Shown piece after piece: positions 49,450 through 59,865 of a stretch of DNA of 64,000 nucleotides (within the stretch, counting starts at the first letter, position 1; each line of letters opens with the position of its first letter). Location: the NCBI RefSeq assembly GCF_004023665.1, contig NZ_SAUF01000001.1:1660501-1724500 (forward strand), written 5' to 3'. Below the pieces are notes generated by a model, which did not search any database, was not told where the DNA came from, and was given only the letters and a program-made list of their open reading frames with translations. The DNA comes from Afifella aestuarii. GTDB taxonomy: Bacteria; Pseudomonadota; Alphaproteobacteria; Rhizobiales; Afifellaceae. The position numbers and the translations under genes are program-made.

Positions 49450-49773
49450 ATGACAACATTCGACGATCGCGAAAACGCTTATGAGAATAAGTTCGCGTAT
49501 GACGAAGAGCTGAAGTTCAAGTCGATCGCGCGGCGTAACCGTCTTCTTGGCCTCTGGGCTGCTGAAAAGCTCGGAAAAGATGGCGAAGATATGGAGGCTT
49601 ACGCTCGCGAGGTGGTGAGGGCAGATTTCGCCGAACCTGGTGAAGAAGATGTCTTTCGCAAGGTAAAGACCGATCTGGAGGCGGGCGGCGTGTCCTGCTC
49701 CGACGAAGAGCTCCGTCAGCTCATGCGCCGTTTCCTGGTGGAAGCGGCCGAGCAGATCGAGGCCGCACGCTGA
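49450..49773 (+). CDS. DUF1476 protein, F1-ATPase zeta inhibitory subunit
   Basis: 107 residues starting TTFDDRENAYENKFAYDEEL, the inhibitory N-terminus of the alphaproteobacterial zeta subunit first described in Paracoccus, followed by a four-helix bundle (ARRNRLLGLWAAEKLG, EEDVFRKVKTDLEAGG). It blocks ATP hydrolysis by F1. Its stop overlaps the probable start of the HpcH aldolase. Confidence 0.93.
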   Translation: MTTFDDRENAYENKFAYDEELKFKSIARRNRLLGLWAAEKLGKDGEDMEAYAREVVRADFAEPGEEDVFRKVKTDLEAGGVSCSDEELRQLMRRFLVEAAEQIEAAR

Positions 49774-50564
49774 GCGAGGACAATAACGCCAGGAGGCTGC
49801 CGACGCTCGCGGGACGACTGCGGGCGGGCGAGAAACTCGTTTCCGCCTGGTCGGGCCTTCCTGATCCGCTCATCGCCGAGACGCTCGCAAGGCTCGGCTT
49901 CGATGCGGTCACGCTCGATATGCAGCACGGCTTTCATTCGACCGAAAGCGTGCTGAGGGGAATCGCCGGTGCGGCACTCGCCGGCAAGCCTGCGATCGTG
50001 CGCATCCCGGTCGGCCGCTTCGACATGGCGAGCCGCGCGCTCGATATGGGCGCTGCGGCGGTGATTGCTCCGATGATCAACGATATCGACGATGCGCGTG
50101 CCTTTGCGGCGGCGACGAAGTTTCCTCCGCTCGGCGAACGCTCCTGGGGGCCGCATCGGGCCATGCAGCTTTCGCGGCATGGGGACGTCTCGACGTTCAT
50201 GCGGACAGCGGATGGCGAGACGCTTTCCTTCGCCATGATCGAAACCCGCAAGGCCTTTGACCGTCTCAACGATATTCTGGACGTCGAGGGGATCGATGGC
50301 GTTTTCGTCGGCCCTGCGGATTTTTCCATCGCCTGGAGCGAAGGGGCGAAGGTCGATCCTCGCCTTGAAGAGATGATGCCGGCAATCGAGGCGATCGCAG
50401 CGGCTGCGGATCGGAGCGGCAAGCTCGCCGCCATCTATGCGGCAGATCCCGGCCTTGCCGGGCGCTACCGCCAGATGGGGTACCGGCTCGTGGCGACCGC
50501 GTCCGATACTGAAAGTCTGGTTTTGGGGGCCACGAGCCTTCTGGAGCGTGCGAAGGCGGAATAA
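49770..50564 (+). CDS. HpcH/HpaI family aldolase with a non-canonical (CTG) start
   Basis: About 264 residues. The conserved core starts well upstream of the first ATG (49920): codons 49803 onward read LAGRLRAGEKLVSAWSGLPD, clearly homologous to the family N-terminus. Yet no ATG, GTG or TTG occurs in frame between the stop at 49641 and 49920. CTG 49770, overlapping the DUF1476 stop and seven bases after GAGG, is the best candidate. The fold has LDMQHG, PMINDIDDARAF, IETRKAFDRL and VFVGPADFS metal/substrate motifs. It probably cleaves 2-keto-3-deoxy acids to pyruvate and an aldehyde. Confidence 0.8.
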   Translation: MSEDNNARRLPTLAGRLRAGEKLVSAWSGLPDPLIAETLARLGFDAVTLDMQHGFHSTESVLRGIAGAALAGKPAIVRIPVGRFDMASRALDMGAAAVIAPMINDIDDARAFAAATKFPPLGERSWGPHRAMQLSRHGDVSTFMRTADGETLSFAMIETRKAFDRLNDILDVEGIDGVFVGPADFSIAWSEGAKVDPRLEEMMPAIEAIAAAADRSGKLAAIYAADPGLAGRYRQMGYRLVATASDTESLVLGATSLLERAKAE

Positions 50565-50666
50565 AGCCGCTCGCCTCCGCCACTCCGGCGTCCGCCACTA
50601 AAGACTCGCACGGGACGTTCGGGTCGGCTCCGCTTCGGGGTCGCGCCTGCCTGCGGTCGAGGCGGC

Positions 50667-52271
50667 CTAAAGAACCTGACGCAGGATGATAAACCCGATC
50701 GCTGAGAGGATCGCGGCTGCTGGCAGGGTCACGACCCAGGCAAAGGCGATCGGCCGCATGAGCTTCCAGTTCGTCTGACGGTTGACGAGGCCGATCCCTA
50801 AGACCGAACCGATCAGGATATGCGTGCTCGACACCGGCAGACCGAAGATCGAGGCAAGCAGGACGACGGCGGACGCGGACAGCTCGGCGGAGAAGCCCGA
50901 AGCCGGATGCATGGTCGTCAGGTTGTGCCCGACCGTCTGAATGACATGTTTGCCGATGAACCAGAGGCCGGCCACGAGCGCGACGCCGAAGGTGATCATG
51001 GCAAGCGCGGGCACCGGCACATTCTGCTCGATCGAGCCGCTGCGCAAAACGTCAAGGATCGCGGCGAAGGGACCAATGGCGTTGGCAATGTCGTTGGAAC
51101 CGTGGCTGAAGGCGAAGCCGGCGGCGGTGAAGACCTGCATCCAACTGAACAAGAGAAAGGTCGCGCGTCCGAGCGGCTCACTTTTCAGGAGCCTGGCGAC
51201 GACGAAGACGGCCATCCACACGGCGATCCCGGCCATCGCGATGATCAGGAGATCTTCGACGAGGCTGAGGCCGAGATGCAGGTTCTCCAACCCTTTCAGG
51301 AGAAGCACAGCAGCGATCACCATGGCGCCGAAAGATGCGATCGGCGGGACGAGCTTTTCGAGCGCGCGGTGGGGCCGGAGCTGTTCGCGCCGCTCCTCGA
51401 TGCGCTGCAGCTCACGGTAATAATCGGTCTCGAGGTTCTCCGGCCCCAGATCCTTGTCGGCGACCACATTCATGTCGCGCGTCAGAGCGTGGGTGTAGGA
51501 GAGCTGCTGGATTTCCGACAAACGTTCGAAGGCTTCCTTGTGCTTCTTGTTGTGCTCGATCTTCGCCTGGCGGATCTGATCGAGCTTGGCGTTCATCGTG
51601 TCATTGTAGGAAAGAATGCGCTTCTTGATCTGCCAGAAGAGCAGATAGGCGACGGCACCGCCGAGAAGCGGTGAGAGAACCCAGGAGACCACGATCTGGC
51701 CGACCTTCGTCCATTGGACGAGAGAAAAGGCAGCTTCCGGCCCGCTCATCAGGATACCGAGCGTGATCGAGCTGCCGACGATCGCGCCCACGATCGAATG
51801 CGTGGTCGAAACGGGAAATCCGCGCGTGGTGGCGAAGAGCAGCCAGAGTGCGGCGGCGATCAAGGCCGACATCATGATGAAGACGAAATCCGCAGGGGCG
51901 ACGTCGAGATTGCCCAGTTCGACAATGCCATCGCGGATGGTGTCGGTGACGGCGCCGCCGGCGATGATGGCGCCGCTGACTTCGAAGATTGCAGCGACGG
52001 CAAGCGCCTGGCGGATGGTCAAAGTGCCGGCGCCGACGCTGGTGCCGAACGAATTGGCGACGTCATTGCCGCCAATATTGAAGGCCATGAAAACCCCGAA
52101 AAGGGTAGCCGCGACGAGGACGGTGCTGCGATGGCCGTCGGTGTAGCCGTTTGCCCAGAAGAGAAAATACCCGGTTACGCCGACAAGGAGGACGAGAAAG
52201 ACGATGCTAAGCCAGGAAAGCTCGTCGCGCAATCGTGTCTGCGGCTCGCCTGTATGGATCTCTGTCGCCAT
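50667..52271 (-). CDS. Pit-family inorganic phosphate transporter
   Basis: 534 residues. Two repeat signatures mark the inverted Pit halves: [19 protein letters not shown] near residue 65 and [17 protein letters not shown] later; about 10-12 TM helices surround a large central cytoplasmic helical loop (about 220-310). It imports phosphate, probably as a metal-phosphate complex with protons. No phoU-like gene is beside it. Confidence 0.93.
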   Translation of the reverse strand: MATEIHTGEPQTRLRDELSWLSIVFLVLLVGVTGYFLFWANGYTDGHRSTVLVAATLFGVFMAFNIGGNDVANSFGTSVGAGTLTIRQALAVAAIFEVSGAIIAGGAVTDTIRDGIVELGNLDVAPADFVFIMMSALIAAALWLLFATTRGFPVSTTHSIVGAIVGSSITLGILMSGPEAAFSLVQWTKVGQIVVSWVLSPLLGGAVAYLLFWQIKKRILSYNDTMNAKLDQIRQAKIEHNKKHKEAFERLSEIQQLSYTHALTRDMNVVADKDLGPENLETDYYRELQRIEERREQLRPHRALEKLVPPIASFGAMVIAAVLLLKGLENLHLGLSLVEDLLIIAMAGIAVWMAVFVVARLLKSEPLGRATFLLFSWMQVFTAAGFAFSHGSNDIANAIGPFAAILDVLRSGSIEQNVPVPALAMITFGVALVAGLWFIGKHVIQTVGHNLTTMHPASGFSAELSASAVVLLASIFGLPVSSTHILIGSVLGIGLVNRQTNWKLMRPIAFAWVVTLPAAAILSAIGFIILRQVL

Positions 52272-52419
52272 TCGATCGCTCTGCCTTTCCGGCGACGGTT
52301 TGCGAGGGGAAAATCCTCAACCTTCGTCATAAGTTGTCGCCGCTTCTAGGACTAAGCGGCTGGCGATTACATGCGTGTGACGTCTGATTTGATGCGGCAC
52401 GTGAAAATACTTTCGCGGC

Positions 52420-53838
52420 TTAAGAAGTTGCGCGTCCGCTGTGGTCGAAGCCACCGGCCTCGGCCCCCGTCATCGGAGCGGCAACCGGATGTTTCTGAAA
52501 AAATGCCAGAGCGTCTTTGATGTCGCGGAGGAGAAGTCTGCCGAGATCGGCGCTGAAGCCATGGCGGACGAGAATGCGCTGCACAGCGAGGTCTTCGCGC
52601 TCGGGCGGCATGGAATAGGCCGGAACCTGCCAGCCGCGCGTGCGCAGGCGATCGGCGAGATCGAAGAGCGTGAAGCCGGGATTGATGTCCTTCTTCATCG
52701 ACCAGGAGACGGCCGGGATGCCGTCGGTGCCACCCGTGTGGATCATGTCGAAGAGGCCGAAGCCCGCAATTGCGTCGGCGAGGGCCGCGGCATTGGCGTA
52801 GCAAGCCTCTTGCACGCGGCGGTAGCCTTCGCGGCCGAGGCGCAGGAAATTGTAATACTGGCAGATGACCTCGCCGCCCGGCCTGGAGAAATTGAGCGCG
52901 AAGGTGGGCATGTCGCCGCCGAGATAGTTGACCCGGAAGACGAGGTCCTCCGGCAGGTCTTCGGCCGTGCGCCAGAGAGCCCAGCCGACGCCGAGCGGTG
53001 AGAGCCCGAATTTGTGGCCGGAGGCGTTGATCGATTTCACGCGCGCAAGGCGGAAGTCCCAGGCGAGGCCCGGCACCGTGAAGGGGGCGAGGAAGCCGCC
53101 GCTTGCCGCATCGACGTGCACCGGAATGTCGAATCCGGTTTCGTCTTCCAAAGTGTCGAGCGCCGCGCAGACGCCGACGACATCCTCATACTGGCCCGTG
53201 AAGGTGACGCCGAGGGTCGGAACGACACCGATCGTGTTCTCGTCGCAGCGCGTGATCACCTCGTCGGGGGAGAGGATGAGGCGGTCGCCCTGCATCGGGA
53301 TCTCGCGCAGCTCAACGTCCCAATAGCGGGCGAATTTGTGCCAGCAGACCTGCACCGGACCGGTGACGAGGTTGGGTCGGTCCGTCGGCCGGCCGGCTTG
53401 CCGGCGTCTTTCACGCCAACGCCATTTCATCGCCATGCCGGCGAGCATTGCCGCCTCGCTCGAACCTGTGGTCGAGCAGCCGACGGCGGCGCCGTCCGGG
53501 GCGTTCCAGAGATCGGCCAGCATGCGGACGCAGCGCCCTTCGATTTCGGCCGTCTGCGGGTACTCATCCTTGTCGATGATGTTCTTGTCGGCCGTTTCGG
53601 CCATCAGGCGGGCGACTTCAGGCTCCATCCAGGTGGTGCAGAAGGTCGCGAGATTTTGGCGTGAATTGCCGTCGAGCATGAGCTCGTCGCGGATCGCCGC
53701 ATAGATGTGGCGGGGATCGTGCTCGCCTTCCGGCAGCCGCATCTTCGGAAGCTCGCGGATCGAATCCGCCGAGGCATAGATGTCGTCGATCTCGGGCGAG
53801 GAGATTTTGTGCCGAGGCTTCTGGTGGTGGAGGGGCAT
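52420..53838 (-). CDS. gadB: Glutamate decarboxylase GadB
   Basis: 472 residues; GGGAGG precedes ATG 53838. The PLP lysine is Lys276 in SGHKFG, the same position as in E. coli Gad[20 protein letters not shown] and [13 protein letters not shown] complete the cofactor site. It converts glutamate to GABA and CO2, consuming a proton. No glutamate/GABA antiporter is adjacent, so an acid-resistance role is uncertain. Confidence 0.96.
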   Translation of the reverse strand: MPLHHQKPRHKISSPEIDDIYASADSIRELPKMRLPEGEHDPRHIYAAIRDELMLDGNSRQNLATFCTTWMEPEVARLMAETADKNIIDKDEYPQTAEIEGRCVRMLADLWNAPDGAAVGCSTTGSSEAAMLAGMAMKWRWRERRRQAGRPTDRPNLVTGPVQVCWHKFARYWDVELREIPMQGDRLILSPDEVITRCDENTIGVVPTLGVTFTGQYEDVVGVCAALDTLEDETGFDIPVHVDAASGGFLAPFTVPGLAWDFRLARVKSINASGHKFGLSPLGVGWALWRTAEDLPEDLVFRVNYLGGDMPTFALNFSRPGGEVICQYYNFLRLGREGYRRVQEACYANAAALADAIAGFGLFDMIHTGGTDGIPAVSWSMKKDINPGFTLFDLADRLRTRGWQVPAYSMPPEREDLAVQRILVRHGFSADLGRLLLRDIKDALAFFQKHPVAAPMTGAEAGGFDHSGRATS

Positions 53839-53938
53839 ATCGGCCTCCCTGGTGGCGCAGCGTCGTTTCGTCCGCAGAGCTTCGCCGCTTCGGGTTGCCA
53901 GAGAATGACCGGCCGCGGTTTTTGCGACCGGGAGGCCG

Positions 53939-54487
53939 TCAGAGCTGTCCCATCATGCGGGCGAAGACCATCAGGCCCTCCGGCCAGGGCCCGTGACCGG
54001 AGTCTGAGTTCATGTGGCCGGACTCGCCGCCGTCGATGAAAAGAGCGCCCCAGGCAGCGGCCCAGTCTTCCGACGTCTCGAAGGCGCAATAGGGATCGCT
54101 GCGGCTTGCGACGACCAGGGTGGGGAAGGGCATTGGCTCTCTTGGAACCGGGAGAAACGTGCGCCCCTCCGGGAGCTCGTCGCCGCAAAGATCAAAGTCT
54201 GGCGGGGTCACCAGAAAGGCCGCACGCACCGCCGTACCAGCGAGATGCGCAGCCGCATGCACGATGGTGAGCGCGCCGGCGGAATGGCCGACGAGCACGA
54301 CCGGTCTTTTGGCGAGCTTCACCGCGGCGATCAGATTGGCCGTCCAATCGGACCGGTCGGGTCGCGACCAGTCCTGCTCGATCATCTCCGCAGTCCCTAT
54401 CTGTCTCGCCCAACGCGCATACCAATTGTCGGGCTTCGGACCGTAGAGGCCGGGATGGATCAAAATATCGGCTTCGCGGGCTTTCAT
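53939..54487 (-). CDS. RBBP9/YdeN-type alpha/beta hydrolase
   Basis: 182 residues. [20 protein letters not shown] opens the fold, the nucleophile elbow is VGHSAGAL and the final catalytic His is in [14 protein letters not shown] may supply the Asp. Size and motifs fit the RBBP9-like serine hydrolases. Substrate unknown. It lies 43 bases downstream of purB on the same strand. Confidence 0.88.
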   Translation of the reverse strand: MKAREADILIHPGLYGPKPDNWYARWARQIGTAEMIEQDWSRPDRSDWTANLIAAVKLAKRPVVLVGHSAGALTIVHAAAHLAGTAVRAAFLVTPPDFDLCGDELPEGRTFLPVPREPMPFPTLVVASRSDPYCAFETSEDWAAAWGALFIDGGESGHMNSDSGHGPWPEGLMVFARMMGQL

Positions 54488-54529
54488 GCGCTCGAGACTT
54501 GGTGAAGCGGTGGGAGGGTGTCGTGCAGC

Positions 54530-55837
54530 TCAGTTTGCGCCGAAAACGCGGGCAAAGATCGTGTCCACATGCTTGGTGTGATAGCCAAGATCGAACATCG
54601 CCTCGAGCTCGGAAACCGGAATCTTTTGAGTCACCTCCGGGTCGGCCTTCAACTCCGACAGGAAGTCGGCGCCGCGCTCCCATGTCTTCATGGCGTGCTT
54701 CTGGACGAGGCGGTAGGAATCTTCTCGCGACATGCCGGCCTGGGTGAGGGCTAGCATCACGCGCTGCGAATTGTGCAGGCCGGCAAGCTTGTCGAGATTC
54801 TGCTGCATGCGCTCGGGATAGACGACGAGCTTCTCGATGACGCCGGCGAGGCGGGCGAGAGCAAAATCGAGCGTGATCGTGGCGTCGGGGCCGATCATGC
54901 GTTCGACGGAAGAATGCGAGATGTCGCGCTCATGCCAGAGTGCCACGTTCTCCATGGCCGGCACGGAGAAGGCACGCACCATGCGGGCGAGGCCAGTGAG
55001 GTTTTCCGACAGAACCGGATTGCGCTTGTGCGGCATCGCCGAAGAGCCCTTCTGGCCCGGCGAGAAATACTCCTCCGCCTCCAGCACTTCGGTGCGTTGT
55101 AGATGCCGGATTTCGGTTGCGAGCCTTTCCATCGAGGAGGCGATGACGGCAAGCGTGGCGAAGAAGGCGGCATGGCGGTCGCGCGGGATCACCTGCGTGG
55201 AGACGGGTTCCGGCTTCAACCCCATTTTCTCGGCGACGTATTCTTCAACCTTCGGGTCGATGTTGGCAAAAGTGCCGACGGCGCCGGAGATGGCGCAGGT
55301 GGCGATCTCCGCGCGTGCTGCGACGAGGCGCTCGCGGTTGCGGGCAAACTCCGCATAGGCCTGGGCGAGCTTCAGCCCAAAGGTCGTCGGCTCGGCATGG
55401 ATGCCGTGCGAGCGGCCGATCGTCGGCGTATCTTTGTGCTCGTAGGCGCGGGCCTTGAGAGCGTCGAGCAAACGGTCGAGATCCGCGAGCAGAAGATCTG
55501 CCGCGCGCGCAAGCTGCACCGAGAGACAGGTGTCGAGGACGTCGGACGAGGTCATCCCCTGATGGACGAAACGCGCCTCCGGTCCGACGATCTCCGAAAG
55601 ATGCGTGAGGAAGGCGATGACGTCATGCTTCACCTCGCGCTCGATTTCGTCGATGCGCTCCACATCGAAGGTGGCGGAGCCGCCCTTTTCCCAGACTTTT
55701 TCCGCAGCGTCCTTGGGCACGCGTCCCATTTCGGCCATGGCGGAGAGGGCATGCGCCTCGATCTCGAACCAGATGCGGAATTTCGTCTCGGGCGACCAGA
55801 TCGCCACCATCTCGGGGCGTGCATAGCGCGGAATCAT
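54530..55837 (-). CDS. purB: Adenylosuccinate lyase
   Basis: 435 residues, matching the family. IPRYARPEMVAIWSPETKF at the N-terminus and the fumarase-superfamily signature GSSAMPHKRNP are visible, with TIGRSHGIHAEP and MTSSDVLDT lining the active site. It cleaves SAICAR and adenylosuccinate, releasing fumarate, in purine synthesis. It stands apart from the purCSQL region. Confidence 0.97.
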   Translation of the reverse strand: MIPRYARPEMVAIWSPETKFRIWFEIEAHALSAMAEMGRVPKDAAEKVWEKGGSATFDVERIDEIEREVKHDVIAFLTHLSEIVGPEARFVHQGMTSSDVLDTCLSVQLARAADLLLADLDRLLDALKARAYEHKDTPTIGRSHGIHAEPTTFGLKLAQAYAEFARNRERLVAARAEIATCAISGAVGTFANIDPKVEEYVAEKMGLKPEPVSTQVIPRDRHAAFFATLAVIASSMERLATEIRHLQRTEVLEAEEYFSPGQKGSSAMPHKRNPVLSENLTGLARMVRAFSVPAMENVALWHERDISHSSVERMIGPDATITLDFALARLAGVIEKLVVYPERMQQNLDKLAGLHNSQRVMLALTQAGMSREDSYRLVQKHAMKTWERGADFLSELKADPEVTQKIPVSELEAMFDLGYHTKHVDTIFARVFGAN

Positions 55838-56067
55838 GGGAAGGCTCCTTCAATCGCCCTTCCGTTTAATGACGGTATCGGGCTGGGGCAACGGCAACGG
55901 CACCGCTTGCTGGCGCTTCCGGCCTCGCAATAGGTATGAGGGCGGGCGGGTGACCGATGGGATTGCGCCTGCACGGGAAAATGAAAGCTGCGATTCTTGC
56001 GGGAACGGCATGAGATGGTAGACGCGGAGGTGCGGACAGCAAGTCGGCTGCTTCAAGGAGAAAAAGT

Positions 56068-56688
56068 GTGAAGCCGTGTCTCATGCTCGACGTCGACGGC
56101 GTTCTCGTCCACGGGCATCCTGAGGGAGATTCCTGGGTCGAGAACGTGGAGCGCGATCTCGGTGTCACGCCTGCGATCCTGGAGACCTGCTTTTTCGAGC
56201 CACACTGGGCCGATGTCATCGTCGGCAAAAAGCAGCTTCTGGACGTGCTGGAGAGGTGTCTGCCGCCTGTGGCGCCCTGGCTCGCACCGCAGGACTTCGT
56301 CGATTACTGGTTTGCCCACGACAATCTGCTCGACGAGGCTCTCTTGTCGGAGGCGGACAATCTGCGCCGCCACGGCATGCTCGTGTTTCTTGCGACGAAC
56401 CAGGAGCATATGCGGGCGCGCTACCTGTTGGAGCATCTTCGCCTTGGCGAACATGTCGATGGGATCGTCTATTCGGCCGCCCTCGGCGTCAGGAAGCCCG
56501 ACCGAGCCTTTTTCGACGCCGCTCTGGAGCAGAGTGGGTCGGTCGCCCGGAACACCGTTCTCGTGGACGATATGCGCGCAAATGTCGAAGCTGCGCGTGA
56601 CGCCGGCTGGATGGCGATCCAGTGGACACGCGGCAAGAGCCTGGTCGGCCTCCTCGAGGCCGAGTGCGCCTGCGACGCCGAGGCCTGA
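56068..56688 (+). CDS. HAD-superfamily hydrolase
   Basis: 206 residues from GTG 56068 with AAGGAG at good spacing. Motif I LMLDVDGVLVHG provides the nucleophilic Asp and acid/base Asp, motif II is VFLATN, motif III LGVRKPDRAFF and motif IV LVDDMRANVEAA. The cap lies between motifs I and II, as in small phosphatases of subfamily I. Substrate is not predictable. It is divergent from purB. Confidence 0.9.
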   Translation: MKPCLMLDVDGVLVHGHPEGDSWVENVERDLGVTPAILETCFFEPHWADVIVGKKQLLDVLERCLPPVAPWLAPQDFVDYWFAHDNLLDEALLSEADNLRRHGMLVFLATNQEHMRARYLLEHLRLGEHVDGIVYSAALGVRKPDRAFFDAALEQSGSVARNTVLVDDMRANVEAARDAGWMAIQWTRGKSLVGLLEAECACDAEA

Positions 56689-56905
56689 GCCTGCGGTTAG
56701 CGAGGCCGGCGAAACTCCATGCTTGTGATTAGCCGGAGCACGAGTGGCGAGATCCGTCGCGGAGGCGAGGAGTGCTCAAATCTGTCGGCGCCGTCTCCAG
56801 GCTCTTTCATGAGGGGGGCGAGAAGGATCGAAGCCTGCGGATTTCAGATTGGCGCCCGGCGACGGCTGGATGCGAAGAATGCGGAGAAGAAATAGGCGGT
56901 TGCCC

Positions 56906-57391
56906 TCACGCCTCCCGGATCGGCAGGGACGGGGTGTCTTTCACGGTGGCGACGACGATGCGCGACTGGACATCGGTGACGAGCTCGTTGTCGAGGAGCT
57001 TGGAGCGCAGGAACCAGTCATAGGTGTGGATGTCGGTGGTGACGATCTTGAGCAGATAATCGACCGCACCCGTTACCCGCTCGCAGACAAGCACTTCCGG
57101 CCAGGAATTCACCAGCTTGTCGAATTTCTCCATGTTCTGCCGGCTCGGCACGCCGAGCTTGACGAAGGCGTACGCGACGAAATCGAGCCCGACCGCGTTG
57201 CGCTCCACCAGCGCCACCACAGCGCGGATGATGCCCTCTTCTTTCAGTCGCTTGATGCGCCGCCAGGCCGGCGTTTGGCTCATCCCCGCTTCGCGCGCGA
57301 TATCTGCCACCGACAGGGACGCATCGCGCTGCATGATCCGCAGAATGCGAATCTCGCCTGGGTCAAGTTCAATCTCCTGAGGCCTCTGCAC
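56906..57391 (-). CDS. Lrp/AsnC family transcriptional regulator
   Basis: 161 residues from GTG 57391 with AGGAGAG upstream. The N-terminal HTH is LSVADIAREAGMSQTPAWRRIKRLKEEG, followed by a RAM ligand domain (FVAYAFVKLG, VCERVTGAVDYLLKIVTTDI). Such proteins sense amino acids as octamers. It is convergent with the HAD gene and has no obvious divergent target. Confidence 0.93.
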   Translation of the reverse strand: MQRPQEIELDPGEIRILRIMQRDASLSVADIAREAGMSQTPAWRRIKRLKEEGIIRAVVALVERNAVGLDFVAYAFVKLGVPSRQNMEKFDKLVNSWPEVLVCERVTGAVDYLLKIVTTDIHTYDWFLRSKLLDNELVTDVQSRIVVATVKDTPSLPIREA

Positions 57392-57440
57392 GTTATTCTC
57401 TCCTCCCGCCGCGGAAGCTAATTTTTAGGTCTCCGGCCGC

Positions 57441-58496
57441 TCAAGCCGTATCGCCAAAACGCCCTTTCCAGGTCGGGAGACGATCGCTTTGCGTGTCTGT
57501 CGCCCAGTAGACGGCGCGAGCGACCGCCCGTGCCAGAACCACTGGGGCAGCTGCGCAGAGCTCCAGCATCATGGAAAGGGGCTCCATGTTCGGATCCGTT
57601 TGAGCTTTGCCTGTGGACAATGCGAAGACCGTGTCGCCGTCGAAGGGTGTGTGGGCCGGATAGATCGACAGAGCAAACCCGTCATGTGCGACCATAGCAA
57701 GGCGCTTTGCCTCAGCCTTCGTCAACGGCTGATCGGTCGCAATGACGGCAATCGTCGTATTGGCGGCCGGTGTCGGATCGAATTTCGTGATGCGTGCGGC
57801 CGTCTCCGGACTGGCTGTGCCTGGAAAACCGAGGCCGCCGAATTCGTGGTCGACCTCGAAAGGGGCTGCACGGAAATGAGGCCCGTCGCCGAACGTCACG
57901 GCACCGACGGCATTGACCGCGACGAAGGCGGCGATGGTGGCGCCCGAGGCGAGTTGCTCGCCGGCATGGCCGAACCCGCCCTTCAGATTGGCGGTCGTCG
58001 CACCCGTGCCGGCTCCGAGAGTTCCCACCTCCACCGCTCCCCCCGGCGCCGTTTCCAGAGCGGAGGCGCAGGCGCGATAGGCCAATTCGGGGTAGGGGTT
58101 GGCGACAGCCGCTCGTTCTTTTGCCGGAAGAAAGCTCTTGTCCCCGCCATTGGCGAGATCGAACAAAATTGCTGTCGGAACGATCGGGACGCGAAGCCCC
58201 GCCACCTCGAAGCCGCGACCGTTCTCCGCAAGAAAGGACATGGCGCCATCGGCCGCCGCAAGCCCGAAGGCGGAGCCGCCTGACAGGACGATCGCGTCGA
58301 CTTTCGACACGCTCGCTTCCGGCTCGGCAAGGCCGAGCTCGCGCGTTCCGGGCGCGCCGCCGCCGATATGCGCGCTCATCACCGCAGGTTCATCCGGCAG
58401 GAGGACAGTGACGCCCGATTTCAGAGTTTCATCGGAAGCGTGGCCAATGCGCAGACCTGCCGGCATTCCAGAAAAGGGTACCGGATAACGATTCAT
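57441..58496 (-). CDS. P1 family (S58, DmpA-like) aminopeptidase
   Basis: 351 residues. MPAGLRIGHASDETLKSGVT and ELGLAEPEASVSKVDAIVLS lead to GGSAFGLAAADG, followed by GAGTGATTANLKGGFGHAG. ANTTIAVIATDQPLTKAE aligns with the autoproteolysis/nucleophile region of DmpA, with Thr in place of Ser. Family members are L-aminopeptidase/D-esterases or beta-peptidases matured by self-cleavage. It lies immediately downstream of the livK terminator. Confidence 0.87.
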   Translation of the reverse strand: MNRYPVPFSGMPAGLRIGHASDETLKSGVTVLLPDEPAVMSAHIGGGAPGTRELGLAEPEASVSKVDAIVLSGGSAFGLAAADGAMSFLAENGRGFEVAGLRVPIVPTAILFDLANGGDKSFLPAKERAAVANPYPELAYRACASALETAPGGAVEVGTLGAGTGATTANLKGGFGHAGEQLASGATIAAFVAVNAVGAVTFGDGPHFRAAPFEVDHEFGGLGFPGTASPETAARITKFDPTPAANTTIAVIATDQPLTKAEAKRLAMVAHDGFALSIYPAHTPFDGDTVFALSTGKAQTDPNMEPLSMMLELCAAAPVVLARAVARAVYWATDTQSDRLPTWKGRFGDTA

Positions 58497-58521
58497 GCCG
58501 GATCAAAACGCAGCGGCAGGC

Positions 58522-58555
58522 AAAAGAAAAGCCCCGGCGGAGATACCGCCGGGGC
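58522..58555 (-). terminator. livK terminator
   Basis: Perfect 10-bp stem, GCCCCGGCGG (58531-58540) with CCGCCGGGGC (58546-58555), followed on the minus strand by TTTTCTTTT. Confidence 0.9.
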
Positions 58556-58580
58556 CGATCGAAAAAGCGGGTTAACGCGC

Positions 58581-59720
58581 TTACGATTTCTTCTCTTCGG
58601 TAGCTTTTTCGTCGCCCGCGTTGAGGTAATCGTAGCTGCCGTCGTGCCATTCGTAGAAGACGTAGCCCGGCAGCGACACGTCGCCCTTGTCGTCGAAGGA
58701 GAGCTCGCCGAGAACCGTGTCGAAGGTTCCGGTGTTCAGAGCCTCGTTGACTTCGTCATAATCGGCCGCGCCGGCCGTTTCGACTGCCTGAGCCCAGGCC
58801 TGAATCGCGGCGTAGGTGTAGAGGACGTAACCTTCGGTCGGCTTGCCGGCATCTTCCAGCTTCTTCACGATCGGGGCGGCCGTCTCGCTCTTCCGCGGAT
58901 CCGGCGAGAAGGTCATCATCGTGCCTTCGCCGGCATCGCCGGTGATGGCCCAGTATTCGTCGGTGACGAGGGCGTCGCCGGAGATCAGCTGCACATCCAT
59001 GCCCTGATCCTTCATCTGGCGCGCCATCAGGCCGGCTTCGGTGTGATAGCCGCCGACATAGAGGACGCCGATGCCTTCCTGCTTCAGCTTGGAAACGAGG
59101 GCCGTGTAGTCCTTTTCACCGGCCGTGTAGGCCTCGTACATGTCGGCCTTCTTGCCGGCCGCTTCCATCGCCGCCTTGGTCTCGTCGGCGAGGCCCTTGC
59201 CGTAAGCCGTCTTGTCGTGGATGACGGCGACTTTCTTGTCCGGATAATGCTCGGCGATGAATTCGCCGGCGACCTTGCCCTGCTGGTCGTCACGGCCGCA
59301 GACGCGGTAGGTGCCGCCGTCCGGGTTCGGGCGCTCGTCCGTGAACGTCGGATTGGTCGAAGCCGGGGAAATCTGGACGATGCCTTCTTCCGCGTAAACT
59401 GCGGAAGCCGGGATCGACGATCCCGAGCAGAAATGGCCTGCTACGAAGACGACGCCCTTGCCGGCCATCTGGTTGGCGACGGCCACAGCCTGCTTCGGGT
59501 CGCAGGCGTCGTCGCCGATTTCAAGAACGAGTTTCTCGCCGAGGACGCCGCCCTTCTCGTTGATGTCTTCCACCGCCTGCTGGGCGCCAGCCTTCATCTG
59601 CTCGCCGAAAGAGGCGTACTGGCCGGTCATCGGCCCGACCGTGGCGATCGTGATATCGGCCCATGCCGCACCCGTCATTGCGAAGCTCAAAGCGACGCCT
59701 GCCAACATTGCTTTTTTCAA
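58581..59720 (-). CDS. livK: Branched-chain amino-acid ABC transporter substrate-binding protein LivK
   Basis: 379 residues from TTG 59720, which has GGGAG six bases upstream; ATG 59708 is the alternative. Signal peptide KKAMLAGVALSFAMTGAAWA, then a type I periplasmic binding fold: ITIATVGPMTGQYASFGEQM, VVFVAGHFCSGSSIPAS, YEAYTAGEKDYTALVSKLKQ. It binds Leu/Ile/Val or related amino acids in the periplasm. It is the last gene of the liv cluster, behind DUF6867 and a possible attenuating hairpin. Confidence 0.95.
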   Translation of the reverse strand: MKKAMLAGVALSFAMTGAAWADITIATVGPMTGQYASFGEQMKAGAQQAVEDINEKGGVLGEKLVLEIGDDACDPKQAVAVANQMAGKGVVFVAGHFCSGSSIPASAVYAEEGIVQISPASTNPTFTDERPNPDGGTYRVCGRDDQQGKVAGEFIAEHYPDKKVAVIHDKTAYGKGLADETKAAMEAAGKKADMYEAYTAGEKDYTALVSKLKQEGIGVLYVGGYHTEAGLMARQMKDQGMDVQLISGDALVTDEYWAITGDAGEGTMMTFSPDPRKSETAAPIVKKLEDAGKPTEGYVLYTYAAIQAWAQAVETAGAADYDEVNEALNTGTFDTVLGELSFDDKGDVSLPGYVFYEWHDGSYDYLNAGDEKATEEKKS

Positions 59721-59754
59721 TGGATTCTCCCTCTTTCTTAGATGGCACCATGAT

Positions 59755-59782
59755 CTAAAAGACCCGCGGTGCACGTGCGGGT
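59755..59782 (-). terminator. Possible intercistronic terminator/attenuator between DUF6867 gene and livK
   Basis: On the minus strand ACCCGC (59782-59777) pairs with GCGGGT (59767-59762), then CTTTTAG. A short stem and weak T-run make only partial termination likely. Confidence 0.4.
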
Positions 59783-59865
59783 GATTGAGGCGAACCTCAA
59801 TTGTCTCGATCTAAGCCCATTCTCCTCCCGGATGGTACGGCTTTTGCTGACATCCGGATCTATGC

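Noticed and set aside
50820-52349. Plus-strand frames rich in Asp, Arg and His opposite the Pit transporter.
   Set aside because: They are complements of the hydrophobic TM-coding sequence, giving artificial charged proteins.
56849-57421. Plus-strand 190-codon frame opposite the AsnC gene.
   Set aside because: The minus strand encodes a clear Lrp/AsnC regulator with an HTH and RAM domain.
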